From the NCBI GenBank assembly GCA_902634555.1, contig CACPKO010000003.1, positions 1 through 64,000 on the forward strand: a DNA stretch of 64,000 nt, written 5' to 3'. This DNA is from Actinomycetota bacterium. Its GTDB lineage: Bacteria > Actinomycetota > Acidimicrobiia > Acidimicrobiales > MedAcidi-G1. The notes beneath the pieces are model-generated. The model did not search any database, was not told the origin of the DNA, and worked only from the letters and a program-made list of their open reading frames with translations. A program made the position numbers and the translations under genes. Positions 49,212-57,400 of the stretch are shown piece by piece (position 1 is the first letter of the stretch; each line of letters opens with the position of its first letter).

Positions 49212-49844
49212 ATGAATGCACAATATTGGGCACAAACAGAACGACAAAAGTTGTGCGACCTGTTAGAAGCAGTAGGTCCTGAAGCATCAACGTTATGTGA
49301 AGGATGGTCTACCGCTCATTTGGCCGCTCATCTAGTTCTAAGAGAACGGAAACCGTTAGCGGCCCTTGGAATAATATTTGGGGGTGCGTTCGCTCGTCAT
49401 ACAGAAAGAACCACAAAGCGACTAGCTGCAAAGCCTTTCGAAGGTTTAATTAGAAAACTGAGAAAAGGTCCACCATTACTCCTAAAAAGAATTGATGGGC
49501 AAATGAATGTTCTTGAATACACCGTTCATCATGAAGACGTTCGACGAGCTGCAGGAGAATGGGAAGAGCGAAAAGGTCTTGACGAGCTTCAAGAAATTAT
49601 TTGGAAAATCCAAAAGAGATCCGCACATTTGATGGCACGAAAACTTGAAGATATTGATCTGACTTTGAGTAGGCCATCAGGCGAAACAGCCCGTGTCAGT
49701 GAATCTGGTCGACAAGTCACTCTGACCGGAGAACCTATAGAACTTGCAATGTTCATGACTGGGCGACGTGACAAAGCTCTGGTAGAAATTTCAGGAGATG
49801 ACTCCGCAGTCACTGAGATGAGATCAGGGAAATTAGGTTACTGA
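49212..49844 (+). CDS. TIGR03085-type actinobacterial metal-binding protein (DinB/mycothiol-transferase fold)
   Basis: The 210-residue protein opens with AQTERQKLCDLLEAVGPEAS and has TLCEGWSTAHLAAHLVLRER (about residues 26-45) and NVLEYTVHHEDVRRAAGEWE. This is the pattern of TIGR03085, a branch of the DinB/maleylpyruvate-isomerase N-terminal superfamily. Metal ligands would be the His residues in AAHLV and HHEDV. Relatives use mycothiol, consistent with mshC in this window, but the reaction is unknown. It follows the acyl-CoA ligase by 4 bp and is probably cotranscribed. Confidence 0.85.
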   Translation: MNAQYWAQTERQKLCDLLEAVGPEASTLCEGWSTAHLAAHLVLRERKPLAALGIIFGGAFARHTERTTKRLAAKPFEGLIRKLRKGPPLLLKRIDGQMNVLEYTVHHEDVRRAAGEWEERKGLDELQEIIWKIQKRSAHLMARKLEDIDLTLSRPSGETARVSESGRQVTLTGEPIELAMFMTGRRDKALVEISGDDSAVTEMRSGKLGY

Positions 49845-49848
49845 AGTT

Positions 49849-50919
49849 CTATAAACTTGAAGAGACTTGTTCCATGGCTTCTGGACGTCCATTAATTATT
49901 CCATCGGCGCCCAGAGATACAAGCTCGAGATAATATTCATAATTTTCTTGCGAGGTATCGCTCATCCAAACCCACACATCAACACCTGCGGTTTTTGCAG
50001 CTTCAAAAAAGCTGGGAAGCAGAACTTCAATTTCACCATAAAACGGAGGAACTTGAACCACTGCATGATCTCCGAGGGGTTCTCCGTTGAGAACCCAAGC
50101 AACCATTTCATCTGTCCCGGGGCTAGTGGCTATATCAGGCCCAGCGGCTTGTTTGAATTCTGTTATAACATCCGATGAAAAAGAAGCCACAATGACAGAA
50201 TCATGACGATCAAGCGCATCAATATCTGAGATCAAAGCAGTGATAGCTTCTGAAGCAAGAGCACCTTCATCTTTTATCTCAATATCCAGCGGCATTTCTG
50301 GAAAGGCTGAAGCGATGTCAAAAAAAGTTTCGATACGAAAATCTTCTGAGGTGAAACCATCTGGAGGAGAGGTGTCGCCAGTACGTACACCTCGCAATGG
50401 ATAGTTTCCGTCACCGAGATCACGACAAGGCCAGCAAGTAGGGGACCACCACCATGCGTTATCCAAGAGCTGCAATTCAGCAACAGTCATTTCAGAGACC
50501 GTCCCGGAGACTCCAGTGTTTCCATCAACAGTTTCATCATGATGCACTACTAAAACCCCATCAGCAGTGATACGAACATCCATCTCTAATATGTCAGCGC
50601 CCTCTATTACTGCTTGCTGAAAGGCATACATCGTTGAGTGCGGATAATCCTGGTCTCCTCCTGCATGCGCAATATTCAACGGATATGGGGCATCAAGTAA
50701 ATCTGAGATAGAGGGTGGTTCTGGGGCAAGCGTTGTGGTCGTTGTGGTCGTTGTGGTCGTTGTGGTCGTTGTGGTCGTTGTGGTGGTTGTGGTGGTTGTG
50801 GTGGTTGTGGTGGTGGTTGCTTGGCTGGAAGGAGCGGATGTGGATTCCTGGTCGTTACCGCAAGAACTAAGAATTGCCAGAAAAATAATTTGAGTAAGGA
50901 ATAATCTTTTCATTGGCAC
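49849..50919 (-). CDS. glycerophosphodiester phosphodiesterase-like lipoprotein with poly-Thr stalk
   Basis: The 356-residue protein has signal KRLFLTQIIFLAILSSC (lipobox, Cys20), a run of about 29 Thr (about residues 36-64) and a GDPD barrel (about 75-355). The barrel keeps ADILEMDVRITADGVLVVHHD and MPLDIEIKDEG, the usual metal and acid residues. The first motif, normally H-R-G...P-E-N-T, reads HAGG...PHST, so the Arg and a metal-ligand Glu are replaced. It would hydrolyse glycerophosphodiesters outside the membrane if active. It is convergent with the TIGR03085 gene, 4 bp apart. Confidence 0.88.
   Translation of the reverse strand: MPMKRLFLTQIIFLAILSSCGNDQESTSAPSSQATTTTTTTTTTTTTTTTTTTTTTTTTTTTTLAPEPPSISDLLDAPYPLNIAHAGGDQDYPHSTMYAFQQAVIEGADILEMDVRITADGVLVVHHDETVDGNTGVSGTVSEMTVAELQLLDNAWWWSPTCWPCRDLGDGNYPLRGVRTGDTSPPDGFTSEDFRIETFFDIASAFPEMPLDIEIKDEGALASEAITALISDIDALDRHDSVIVASFSSDVITEFKQAAGPDIATSPGTDEMVAWVLNGEPLGDHAVVQVPPFYGEIEVLLPSFFEAAKTAGVDVWVWMSDTSQENYEYYLELVSLGADGIINGRPEAMEQVSSSL
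50732..50812. repeat. 9-bp tandem repeat encoding poly-Thr
   Basis: Nine consecutive 9-bp units, GTTGTGGTC (first five) then GTTGTGGTG, on the plus strand. Read on the minus strand inside the glycerophosphodiesterase gene, every codon is Thr (ACN). The repeat differs in unit length and sequence from the 15-bp array at 18.8 kb, so the two stalks arose separately. Confidence 0.95.
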
Positions 50920-50935
50920 TATTAAGAAGTCTTGG

Positions 50936-52237
50936 TTAGCCCACTACTACAGTTGCAGTCATATCAGGATGAAGAAAGCAAAAGAAAGTAAATGATCCTG
51001 CTTCACTGGTATCTAGCTGGTAGTTGTCTCCAGGACTAAGTAATCCAGAGTCAAAAGCATTTAGATCTGGAGCGTCAGGAGTACCAGCACTGACTGTGTG
51101 AGGTACTGAATCGCTATTGTTGAAAAAGACGCTTTGTCCGACCTCTACTTCGATGATCGGGTCAAAAGCAAAGTTTGTAATCAAAGATTGTTGCGCTCCT
51201 GTAGGAAAGTCTGAACCTTTAATAAGTCGATCTTCAGCGATGCTTTCCTTGTTGCCGAGTGGAGCAATAGATGGATTCCACATTGAAAAGACACCCAGTT
51301 GACTGTCATGTTCAGGCACAACCCATGCATGAAGCATCCAGCCGATGGCGTCATTCCAATTCCCCCCAGAATTTATACATTCTTGTTTCGTTACGAATGA
51401 ATCAGCCCCAGTGTTTTTTCCGCGACAGATGTTGAAATGGGCGTGCCAGTTATCCAAATCAGATGCAAATGCTTCTGGATGGCTCACGCCGAACGCAGAA
51501 GGAGGAAGGATGAAAGCTGTGCCCGTGAGTCTTAGTGGAGGACCTTCCCAAACTCCATTTCTGCAGCGACCTAACGCACCTTGGTGAAGTGAACCATCTG
51601 CAGGAGCGTAAATGAGAATTTCAGGCTTAGCAGGATCAAAAACTCCATCACTAACAAATTGAGGGTTATAAAAATGTGAACCCATGTTTGGAGTTTGAAT
51701 CTGATCTGAAACAAAACCACTGCTGCACGCAGTATTCACGTCTGTATGACGCAACGCAAAAGCTGACAAAGTGTTTAGTTGTGTTACAAGATCCGCTAAC
51801 TCTCCTTCTGACATGTTTAATTCTTGAGGGATTGTTTCTCCACTGTCATGGAGTTCGACTAAATCAAGATAAGAGCAAGGAAGGGATGGTTCGTCACAAC
51901 GGGTTTGTGTACCGATTGGTCCTTCTATAAGGGTGGGAACAACTCCACTAGAAGTTTCACGAAACACGTAACGGGTATAGCCAGGGGCCCCACCAGCTTT
52001 AGGATTTAAATCCGAAGGAATGAGATAAGCAGAATCAACTTGGCTAAATGCAGCAGCCTGAGCAATGTATTCCTCAAGTTGCTGAGCGTTCTTGACGGCA
52101 TCCGGATTAATAGTGGTAGTTGTTGCGGGTGCTTGGGTTGTGAGGCTCTCAGGGTCTCCACTTGTTGACGTAGTACAAGCAGCGGCGAAAGAGGAGAGTG
52201 CAAGAGCGCAAATCAGTAAAAAACTTTTCTTAGACAT
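50936..52237 (-). CDS. lipoprotein with Cys/His-rich domain and C-terminal cupredoxin
   Basis: The 433-residue protein has signal FLLICALALSSFAAAC (lipobox Cys21). The unrecognised middle (about residues 60-330) carries several Cys (PSLPCSYL, VNTACSSGF, LGRCRNG, FNICRGKN, KQECINSGG) and clustered His (DNWHAHFNIC, GWMLHAWVVPEHD). The end (about 345-433) is a cupredoxin: VEVGQSVFFNNSDSVPHTV, then FTFFCFLHPDMTATVVVG, giving His, Cys, His and Met ligands of a type 1 copper site. It probably handles electrons or copper on the outer face of the membrane. The middle domain may bind a second metal; this is inference from the residues. Confidence 0.8.
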   Translation of the reverse strand: MSKKSFLLICALALSSFAAACTTSTSGDPESLTTQAPATTTTINPDAVKNAQQLEEYIAQAAAFSQVDSAYLIPSDLNPKAGGAPGYTRYVFRETSSGVVPTLIEGPIGTQTRCDEPSLPCSYLDLVELHDSGETIPQELNMSEGELADLVTQLNTLSAFALRHTDVNTACSSGFVSDQIQTPNMGSHFYNPQFVSDGVFDPAKPEILIYAPADGSLHQGALGRCRNGVWEGPPLRLTGTAFILPPSAFGVSHPEAFASDLDNWHAHFNICRGKNTGADSFVTKQECINSGGNWNDAIGWMLHAWVVPEHDSQLGVFSMWNPSIAPLGNKESIAEDRLIKGSDFPTGAQQSLITNFAFDPIIEVEVGQSVFFNNSDSVPHTVSAGTPDAPDLNAFDSGLLSPGDNYQLDTSEAGSFTFFCFLHPDMTATVVVG

Positions 52238-52303
52238 ACTTGTAGTTTAGAGCAAATTTCCAACTGTCGGGATATTGAAAGAATTTAGGTTTAACCTTTA
52301 AAT

Positions 52304-53083
52304 ATGAGAAAAAAGATACTTATCAGTGCCCTGCTTGTTGTTGTTGTCGCAATAGTTGCAATTTGGTTCTTCTTATTCCGAGACGATGCACCGCCGCCTC
52401 CTGATGCTCAATCTGCTGCTGCAGTTGCTGAAGCAGCTCAAACCACTACAACTATTCCATCTACTACAAGTGAAGATTCAACAACAACCACTCAAGTTGT
52501 AACTACAACTACTGAAGTAGAGGCAGGCATTGAAGGATTCTGGGTCGTGGATACCGCAATCGGGTCGTTTGAAGACTTCTCAAGCACCTATGTCGGATTT
52601 CGTATAGAGGAAGAACTAGCCCAAGGGATAGGCAAAACTACTGCAGTTGGGAGAACTCCCGTAGTAAGCGGAACTCTAGAATTTTCTAGTTCCGAACTTT
52701 TAAGCGCGGAAATCATTGCAGACCTTTCTCAAATAACTACAGACCGTAGTTGGCGAGATGACAATGTATATGACGCTTTGGACGCGGGCAATCATCCAAA
52801 TGCCGTATTCTCCTTGGTGGGTCCTATAACACTTGATGACCCAGAAACAGAAGGAATAGAACATCCAATTTCGGCAACAGGAGAGTTAACAATCAAGGGC
52901 GTAACACAAGAAGTTTCTGTTGAACTTACTGCACAAAGAATTGGTCAAATTATTACTGTTACCGGCCAGTTCCCGATGGTCTTCAGCGATTTTGGAGTAG
53001 AAGTCCCCACCGCACCTATAGTCCTATCTGTTGAAGACAACGGTCTAATCGAAGTCCAACTATTTCTAACCCCAGCATCTTAA
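52304..53083 (+). CDS. membrane-anchored YceI-like protein
   Basis: The 259-residue protein has one N-terminal membrane helix (LLVVVVAIVAIWFFLF, about residues 10-25) and a Thr/Pro/Ser linker (about 30-75). A YceI lipocalin-like domain follows, with GFWVVDTAIGSFEDFSSTYV, FSSSELLSAEIIADLSQITT, ALDAGNHPNAVFSL and TGELTIKGVTQEVSVEL. YceI domains bind polyisoprenoids or other long lipids in their barrel; the ligand here is unknown. The domain faces outward by the anchor's likely orientation. It precedes plsC by 6 bp, so they are probably cotranscribed. Confidence 0.9.
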   Translation: MRKKILISALLVVVVAIVAIWFFLFRDDAPPPPDAQSAAAVAEAAQTTTTIPSTTSEDSTTTTQVVTTTTEVEAGIEGFWVVDTAIGSFEDFSSTYVGFRIEEELAQGIGKTTAVGRTPVVSGTLEFSSSELLSAEIIADLSQITTDRSWRDDNVYDALDAGNHPNAVFSLVGPITLDDPETEGIEHPISATGELTIKGVTQEVSVELTAQRIGQIITVTGQFPMVFSDFGVEVPTAPIVLSVEDNGLIEVQLFLTPAS

Positions 53084-53089
53084 GTAATC

Positions 53090-53755
53090 ATGGCCACGGA
53101 ATACCAAGAACGAGCTACACGAGTCAGCGAGGCGTGGACCGCTCTACCTTTTTATGCTCTAATCCGAACAGCGATTTTAGGAATCATGTGGCCGTACTTT
53201 CGAGTTAAGACCACTGGGCGGAAAAATATTCCAAAAGATGGACCTACTATTCTCGCTCCAGTTCACCGATCAAATCTGGATGGACTCTTTATGGCACCTC
53301 TAATGCGTCGCCGAATGCGTGCTTTGGCTAAAGAGAGTTTATTTAAATCCCGCCCCTTGGCATGGGTTTTAGCGTCTTTAGGAGGATTTCCGGTTCGACG
53401 TGGAGCGGCTGATCGCGAATCAATACGTATAGCTCGAAATCTTTTATCAGAAGGAAACCTTGTTCTTGTTTTCCCTGAAGGCACTCGACATGAAGGATCT
53501 CAAATCGCAGAGTTATTTGATGGAACCGCCTATTTAGCAGCAAAGACTGGGTCAATAGTCGTTCCAGTAGGCATAAGTGGAACAGAAGAGGCACTGCCTT
53601 CAGGGGCTAAGTTTCCTCGACCTAAAAAAGTTCAAGTGGTTGTAGGCGAAGCGATCCAGCCACCAGGATTAAAAGCAAAAAGAAGCGAACTTGCCGCATG
53701 GACCAATCAATTATCAATAGCTCTTCAGAAAGCGCAGAATCAGGCCCTTGAATAA
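53090..53755 (+). CDS. plsC: 1-acyl-sn-glycerol-3-phosphate acyltransferase
   Basis: The 221-residue protein has the acyltransferase motif HRSNLD (His59, Asp64), the GGFPVRRGAADRES block, and motif III VLVFPEGTRHEG (about residues 125-136), with a later IVVPVGISGTEEALPSG. It makes phosphatidic acid from lysophosphatidic acid at the membrane. The upstream YceI-type gene is 6 bp away. Its final 16 bp overlap the convergent glutamine amidotransferase gene. The PlsC family includes other lysolipid acyltransferases, so the substrate is not certain. Confidence 0.9.
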   Translation: MATEYQERATRVSEAWTALPFYALIRTAILGIMWPYFRVKTTGRKNIPKDGPTILAPVHRSNLDGLFMAPLMRRRMRALAKESLFKSRPLAWVLASLGGFPVRRGAADRESIRIARNLLSEGNLVLVFPEGTRHEGSQIAELFDGTAYLAAKTGSIVVPVGISGTEEALPSGAKFPRPKKVQVVVGEAIQPPGLKAKRSELAAWTNQLSIALQKAQNQALE

Positions 53756-54456
53756 GAGAAGAATTCTCTAATCCAAGAAGCAATAATGTGACGATCTGAT
53801 GGGGAGTCAAGAGAGTTGTTAGCGGCTTTTAAAGAAGAATCATCAAAGAGATGACTCCACTCACAATAAAGATCTCGAGTAAATTCGTTTGAAAATTCGG
53901 GATGAGGTTGCATAGAGAAAATATGGTCACCCTTGGTGAACATCGCTATTTCACAACTCTCATTACCCCCCACTAGCTTGCCGCCTTCAGGTAGTTTTGT
54001 GACCTCGTCTTCGTGGCAGAAAGAGACAAGAGGAGCCGTTTCACTCGGAGTCATCCATGACTCCAAACAAAGAATGTCCGTTGATTGAGCGCCTATTCCC
54101 CAAACCTCTCGACGTCTCACTTCTCCGCCTAAAGCATGAGCTAATGCTTGGTGTCCAAAACAAACTCCTACTGTCGGAACTTTATTGATGTCTAGTTCAC
54201 GAAGAAAATCAAAAAGACTAAACATCCAAGGCTCTAGTGAGGTAATCGAAGAACGAGAACCTCCTACTAGCCAACCCTCTTGTTCAAAAGGGTCTTCTGG
54301 TAATTGACCTTTCATTACGTCATATACAGAAATTTCCACTGGCTCTTCTTCAGTGTCAAGAAGGTCAAAGAAAAACTTTTGATATCCGCCGTAGTTTCTA
54401 TAGAGCGAACCATCAATTTCATCATTTAATAAAAGACCTAAAGATTTAGAACCCAT
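53740..54456 (-). CDS. class I glutamine amidotransferase-like protein
   Basis: The 238-residue protein has the nucleophile motif VGVCFGHQALAHALGG (Cys99) and the catalytic His-Glu in MQPHPEFSNEFTRD. The fold fits stand-alone class I amidotransferases such as the YfeJ/GMP-synthase-like group and gamma-glutamyl hydrolases acting on glutamyl compounds. There is no synthetase domain and none adjacent. It is divergent from an EamA transporter, with a palindrome between them. Substrate unknown. Confidence 0.87.
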   Translation of the reverse strand: MGSKSLGLLLNDEIDGSLYRNYGGYQKFFFDLLDTEEEPVEISVYDVMKGQLPEDPFEQEGWLVGGSRSSITSLEPWMFSLFDFLRELDINKVPTVGVCFGHQALAHALGGEVRRREVWGIGAQSTDILCLESWMTPSETAPLVSFCHEDEVTKLPEGGKLVGGNESCEIAMFTKGDHIFSMQPHPEFSNEFTRDLYCEWSHLFDDSSLKAANNSLDSPSDRHIIASWIREFFSYSRA

Positions 54457-54459
54457 GAA

Positions 54460-54476
54460 ATAACTTTAGAAGTTAT
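54460..54476. promoter_or_regulatory. palindromic operator candidate between divergent genes
   Basis: A perfect 7-3-7 inverted repeat ATAACTT-TAG-AAGTTAT lies 3 bp from the amidotransferase ATG and 54 bp from the EamA gene ATG, inside a 74-bp divergent space. It is a likely site for a symmetric regulator of one or both genes. No regulator gene is adjacent. Confidence 0.4.
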
Positions 54477-54530
54477 AAAACCTTTACGGCGGGTTCGGGC
54501 TTTGACCATAAGTCGTGAGAGGCTAAGCCG

Positions 54531-55397
54531 ATGCAGCAAAAAGCAATAATGGGCAGAGTAGCTGCATTACTTTCTGTTTTTTTACTTGCATCTGGTCCAA
54601 GCATCGTCAAAATCTCAGATCTCCCAGAAATGACTTTTATTTTCTGGAGACTATTAGCAGCAGCCTTCGGTTATTGGATAGCTATGCGACTAACTGGCGG
54701 AAAGCTCGGAAAAAATGAGCTTCAAAGTTCCCTAAAAGGCGGAATAGTTTTCGGCGTTAATTTAGTTTTTTTTGTTATGGCTATGCGAAGAACGAGCGCA
54801 GCGAACGCGGTAATGATCGGAGCACTCCAACCTGTAGTGCTTCTCGGCGTAGCTGGCCCACTTTTCGGAGAGAAACCACCAAAAGCGGTTTATTCCTGGT
54901 CGCTAATAGCAATGGGGGGCGTCGCTTTCTTTACTTATGCGTCTGACACTACCGGTGTGGCGACACGTCAAGGAGATCTATTAGCCCTGATAGGGATGCT
55001 CTTATTTAGTGCGTATTACGTCATATCTAAGCAAACTCGTGAAGAACTTGACTCAATGGTTTACCAACTAGGACTCACTATTGCAGCGGCTATAACCATT
55101 ATCCCGTTCGCATTTGCTTTCGGACATGGAATAAGCCCACCAACGGGAGGCGAGTGGTGGCCAGTGATTCTCATGGCTCTGCTTCCTGGCGCAGGGCACT
55201 GGCTCACTAACTACGCTCATGCACACGTTCCACTAGTAACGATGAGTCTCGTGAATCTTCTATTCACTGTTGTAGCTCCAATTTATGCTTGGATACTGGT
55301 TGAAGAGAAACTTGGAGGAGCGCAAGCACTTGGTATGGCAGTCGTTTTGATTGCTCTTTCCCAGGTTGTGACCAAACCTATTGAATCGTCTAAATAA
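54531..55397 (+). CDS. EamA/DMT-family transporter
   Basis: The 288-residue membrane protein has about ten hydrophobic segments in two EamA repeats. Repeat 1 includes TFIFWRLLAAAFGYWIAM and RRTSAANAVMIGALQPVVLL. Repeat 2 includes GAGHWLTNYAHAHVPLVTMS and NLLFTVVAPIYAWILVEEKL. The repeated pattern with a hydrophobic helix ending in P-x-x-A/V is that of drug/metabolite exporters. A GAGAGG site precedes the ATG. Substrate unknown. A RarD-like gene follows 64 bp later in the same direction. Confidence 0.92.
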   Translation: MQQKAIMGRVAALLSVFLLASGPSIVKISDLPEMTFIFWRLLAAAFGYWIAMRLTGGKLGKNELQSSLKGGIVFGVNLVFFVMAMRRTSAANAVMIGALQPVVLLGVAGPLFGEKPPKAVYSWSLIAMGGVAFFTYASDTTGVATRQGDLLALIGMLLFSAYYVISKQTREELDSMVYQLGLTIAAAITIIPFAFAFGHGISPPTGGEWWPVILMALLPGAGHWLTNYAHAHVPLVTMSLVNLLFTVVAPIYAWILVEEKLGGAQALGMAVVLIALSQVVTKPIESSK

Positions 55398-55461
55398 TGC
55401 TTAACAAAAATCAAAATAGACGAACGGTTAGCTTCCAATTTGAATCAGAGAGACTCAATTA

Positions 55462-56361
55462 ATGCAACGCGGGATCGCTTTTGGTTTAAGCGCCTATATC
55501 TGGTGGGGGTTCACTCCGGTTTACTGGAAGCAACTTAATCACATCCCTTCTTTAGATGTAACTTGCTTTCGAATGATATGGACGTTCGTCCTTTTATCGG
55601 CAGTTCACCTAGCCAGACACTCGTGGCAAGAGATTAAAGATCTTTTGAAAGACCGAAGGCAAAGGTACTTACAAATCACCGCAGCGGGCCTTTTATCTAC
55701 GAACTGGCTTGTATTCGTTTGGGCTATAGGAAATGGTCAAGTAGTAGAGGCGAGCCTCGGTTATTTCATGAATCCACTAATTAATGTCTTATTGGGGTAT
55801 TTATTCCTTGGAGAAAAATTCCGATCATCTCAAAAAATGTCAATTGGTTTAGCGCTAGCAGGTGTTCTTGTTTTAACAATTGCAGTTGGCTCAATCCCGA
55901 TCGTAGCTTTGTATCTTGCTACGAGTTTTGGGTTCTATGGATTAGTGAAATCAAAAGTCGACCGTCCTGCACTGAACACTCTGACTGTTGAGGTTATGTT
56001 CATGTCCGTCCCAGCTCTTATTTACCTCATCCTTAGAGGAATTGATGGTTATGGAGCAATGGGTTTGACGGTGCATGCAGATAATTTATGGTTGATTTCA
56101 ACTGGCATTGCAACATCCGTACCTCTCTTGTTTTTCGCAGTTGCAGTTCAAAGAGTTCCTCTCGGAGTGCTGGGAATGATGCAGTATGTAGCACCCACAA
56201 CACAATTGATCCTTGGGGTGGCTGTCTACGATGAAGTAATTGCCCGAGGAGAACTCGTGGGTTACTCCATCATTTGGGCAGCAGTCGCGTTATTCGCGGT
56301 AGACGGCCTGGTTGCTTTGCGTAATAACAGTGCGAAGAACCTTTCAAACGTTGACAAGTGA
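55462..56361 (+). CDS. rarD: EamA-family transporter RarD
   Basis: This 299-residue, about ten-helix protein has the RarD opening GIAFGLSAYIWWGFTPVYWK (about residues 3-22) and the VVEASLGYFMNPLINVLLGY segment. It also has VPLLFFAVAVQRVPLGVLGM and the C-terminal GELVGYSIIWAAVALFAVDG. RarD was named for chloramphenicol sensitivity but its substrate is uncertain. Its last 18 bp overlap the convergent flavodoxin gene. Confidence 0.92.
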   Translation: MQRGIAFGLSAYIWWGFTPVYWKQLNHIPSLDVTCFRMIWTFVLLSAVHLARHSWQEIKDLLKDRRQRYLQITAAGLLSTNWLVFVWAIGNGQVVEASLGYFMNPLINVLLGYLFLGEKFRSSQKMSIGLALAGVLVLTIAVGSIPIVALYLATSFGFYGLVKSKVDRPALNTLTVEVMFMSVPALIYLILRGIDGYGAMGLTVHADNLWLISTGIATSVPLLFFAVAVQRVPLGVLGMMQYVAPTTQLILGVAVYDEVIARGELVGYSIIWAAVALFAVDGLVALRNNSAKNLSNVDK

Positions 56362-56766
56362 GAGAACCTCACTAGCAAAAGCAGGCGCTTCTAACTCAAG
56401 TTTATGACGGTTGAGAGAACGAGCTGCAATAACCGTAGCGCCATGTTCTTCAAGTAAAGAAGTCATCTTTTCCGCAGCATTTCCTGGGTTTAAAGCATGA
56501 GTCATGAAAGCTACAACTTTCTTATTCCAAAGTTTTGGAACCTTTTTTATTTTCCCAGAATCTCCTGGACGGTGGCCTAGAAGTATCAGCCCATCTACCC
56601 AAGTCCCTACAAAAATCAAATCAGCGTCGGCTAACTCTTTGTAATCAATATTGCTGATTGGCCGAACTGTTACTTCAGCTCCTGAAGACTGAACAGCGCC
56701 TCCAATTAGTTCGGCCGCTTTTTTAGTGTTCCCAGTACGACTCTGGTGGAGTACAACAATCTTCAT
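56344..56766 (-). CDS. flavodoxin-like protein
   Basis: The product is 140 residues from ATG 56766. The opening MKIVVLHQSRTGNTKKAAEL is the flavodoxin FMN phosphate loop (SRTGNT). ADLIFVGTWVDGLILLGHRP and KKVVAFMTHALNPGNAAEKM follow the flavin-contact loops. The frame extends upstream to 56814, but those residues carry no family similarity and would overlap the gene above, so the shorter start was chosen. It is an electron-transfer or NAD(P)H-quinone-type flavoprotein; partner unknown. It overlaps rarD's end by 18 bp. Confidence 0.88.
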   Translation of the reverse strand: MKIVVLHQSRTGNTKKAAELIGGAVQSSGAEVTVRPISNIDYKELADADLIFVGTWVDGLILLGHRPGDSGKIKKVPKLWNKKVVAFMTHALNPGNAAEKMTSLLEEHGATVIAARSLNRHKLELEAPAFASEVLSLVNV

Positions 56767-56797
56767 GTCTACAGTCTGCCCGCAGCAAAGAGGGTTT

Positions 56798-57400
56798 TCA
56801 CGCTTTAGGTTCAAGTACAGAAAGGTATTTCATAATTTCTGCACTCGTTAAACCCATTTCACTCATACCTGCCGCTAATACAGCACGATAAGACGGACTT
56901 GGAGGTCCAGGTGGAGGTGGATTGCTTGAACCGAGAGTGAGCGCTGGAATCCCGATAATTGGATCTAGAGAAATTAATAGATCAATTGATCCATTATTGG
57001 TTTTAAAAGCTTCGCCAGGTTCCGGAAACCTATCCGGAAAAGATACTTCTCTTGTTTCTTTGCGATTCTCTTGAGCAACAATATCTGCGAGTTGCCCACG
57101 GGTTACCCGCCAAGCACGTCCAACGGCTGTGATCTTTTCTTCTGAAAGTGTTTTATGTGGACACCAAGCCACTCCTCCGTCCCACCGTTGGCTGTATCCC
57201 CCAAATCGAATCGGGAGAGAGATTTCCACTCTTCGATCATCTCGTGGAAAAGTTGGATCATTTGCGCCTCTGTGTTCTCCCCACAGAGACTCTTCTGTAG
57301 ATCCTTCTAGGTACGCCAACATCCGTGCAGTGAGGAGATTGGAACCGTAAGCGACATACCAGACTTCTTCATCAGGGTTAGAAATTATTTGGTCGTTCAC
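56798..57400 (-). CDS. gamma-glutamylcyclotransferase (GGCT)-like protein
   Basis: The 200-residue protein has WYVAYGSNLLTARMLAYLEG near the N-terminus (about residues 14-33), the YGSN phosphate/substrate loop of the GGCT/AIG2 fold, and WDGGVAWCPHKTLSEEKITA. It has VGRAWRVTRGQLADIVAQEN, a later portion rich in Pro (PPPPGPPSPSYRA), and no signal peptide. The conserved catalytic Glu cannot be placed with confidence. Function unknown; GGCT-fold proteins often act on gamma-glutamyl compounds. It overlaps surE by 4 bp. Confidence 0.78.
   Translation of the reverse strand: MNDQIISNPDEEVWYVAYGSNLLTARMLAYLEGSTEESLWGEHRGANDPTFPRDDRRVEISLPIRFGGYSQRWDGGVAWCPHKTLSEEKITAVGRAWRVTRGQLADIVAQENRKETREVSFPDRFPEPGEAFKTNNGSIDLLISLDPIIGIPALTLGSSNPPPPGPPSPSYRAVLAAGMSEMGLTSAEIMKYLSVLEPKA

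Noticed and set aside
52275-52303. Possible promoter TTGAAA with 17-bp spacing before the YceI gene
   Set aside because: The matching -10 would touch the ATG, leaving no room for a start; the sequence is probably chance.
56767-56814. N-terminal extension of the flavodoxin gene
   Set aside because: It would overlap the end of the GGCT-like gene, and the extension has no similarity to flavodoxins, which begin at MKIVVL.
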